Below, one piece after another: positions 63,982 to 64,000 of a stretch of DNA of 64,000 nt. The DNA lies in contig NZ_CP141821.1 in assembly GCF_035621495.1 (NCBI RefSeq), forward strand, positions 1,144,760 through 1,208,759, written 5' to 3'. A program made the position numbers and the translations under genes. Position 1 is the stretch's first letter. Each line of letters begins with the position of its first letter. The notes beneath the pieces are model-generated. The model saw only the letters and a program-made list of their open reading frames with translations. It did not search any database and was not told the origin of the DNA. This DNA comes from Thermococcus sp. SY098. Lineage in GTDB: Archaea; Methanobacteriota_B; Thermococci; Thermococcales; Thermococcaceae.

Positions 63982-64000
63982 ATGGCGGCACGTTTTATCA
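63982..64000 (+). CDS. Possible start of a further gene, cut by the window end
   Basis: An ATG reading MAARFI runs off the end of the window. A TATA-like CTTTTAAAT about 30 bases upstream and the lack of a ribosome site fit a leaderless start. Only six codons are visible, so identity is unknown. Confidence 0.3.

Overview
The window is chromosomal DNA of a hyperthermophilic euryarchaeon of the Thermococcales, most likely a Thermococcus from one of the AT-richer lineages (genus inferred). The grounds are the maltodextrin-ABC/amylopullulanase operon, a nine-gene A1A0 (V-type) ATP synthase operon, the heterodimeric archaeal primase, an archaeal RNase P RNA, two proteins ending in the CGP-type C-terminal sorting signal, GGTGA-type ribosome sites and TATA-type archaeal promoters. 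No tRNA, rRNA, CRISPR array or intein was found.

Layout. 1-6.8 kb: end of malF, malG (with an unusual ~135-residue loop), a 1351-residue GH57 amylopullulanase, and malK under its own promoter with a palindrome at the expected transcription start. 6.8-10.2 kb: a UPF0146 gene, then a phosphohexomutase whose last codons and stop come from an IS200/IS605-type element. The element carries tnpB plus a 51-residue ribbon-helix-helix ORF and no tnpA. 10.2-18.8 kb: MBL hydrolase, OPT peptide transporter, a GC-rich PqqD-like gene, M20 peptidase, a small Cys protein, two methyltransferases, an orphan transporter-like membrane protein, and a C/D box sRNA with its own promoter. 18.8-26.4 kb: TctA-like permease overlapping an exported beta-rich protein, two tandem KaiC-like ATPases (one degenerate), the primase operon priL-priS and an EamA transporter. 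26.4-33.9 kb: RNase P RNA, a secreted/anchored beta-domain protein, DUF61, a sugar epimerase, glnA with a palindrome-rich promoter, a second EamA transporter and nadE.

33.9-41.4 kb: a complete oligopeptide/dipeptide-type ABC importer (two ATPases, two permeases, a 930-residue binding protein with an (SP)n stalk and CGP-CTERM tail). 41.8-46.5 kb: pyrC, pyrK, a radical SAM protein, small membrane ORFs and a PP-loop ATPase. 46.4-56.8 kb: alanyl-tRNA editing protein AlaX and the ATP synthase operon in the transcribed order H-I-K-E-C-F-A-B-D. 57-64 kb: TrkA-type protein, SecD/SecF, SAM decarboxylase, a KaiC-like ATPase with its HTH/coiled-coil partner, a PUA protein, a small membrane protein, a YkgJ-type Cys-cluster protein and the first codons of one further possible gene.

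The genes fit a peptide- and starch-degrading heterotroph: extracellular polymers are cut by a surface glucanase and imported as oligosaccharides and peptides by ABC and OPT systems, and the ATP synthase is predicted to be Na+-coupled. The observations I rate highest are the TnpB element (relocated RuvC glutamate, RHH companion with a palindrome over its start, capture of the phosphohexomutase stop codon), the C/D sRNA, the enlarged first external loops in both ABC importers, and the KaiC pair in which one member has lost its catalytic residues.
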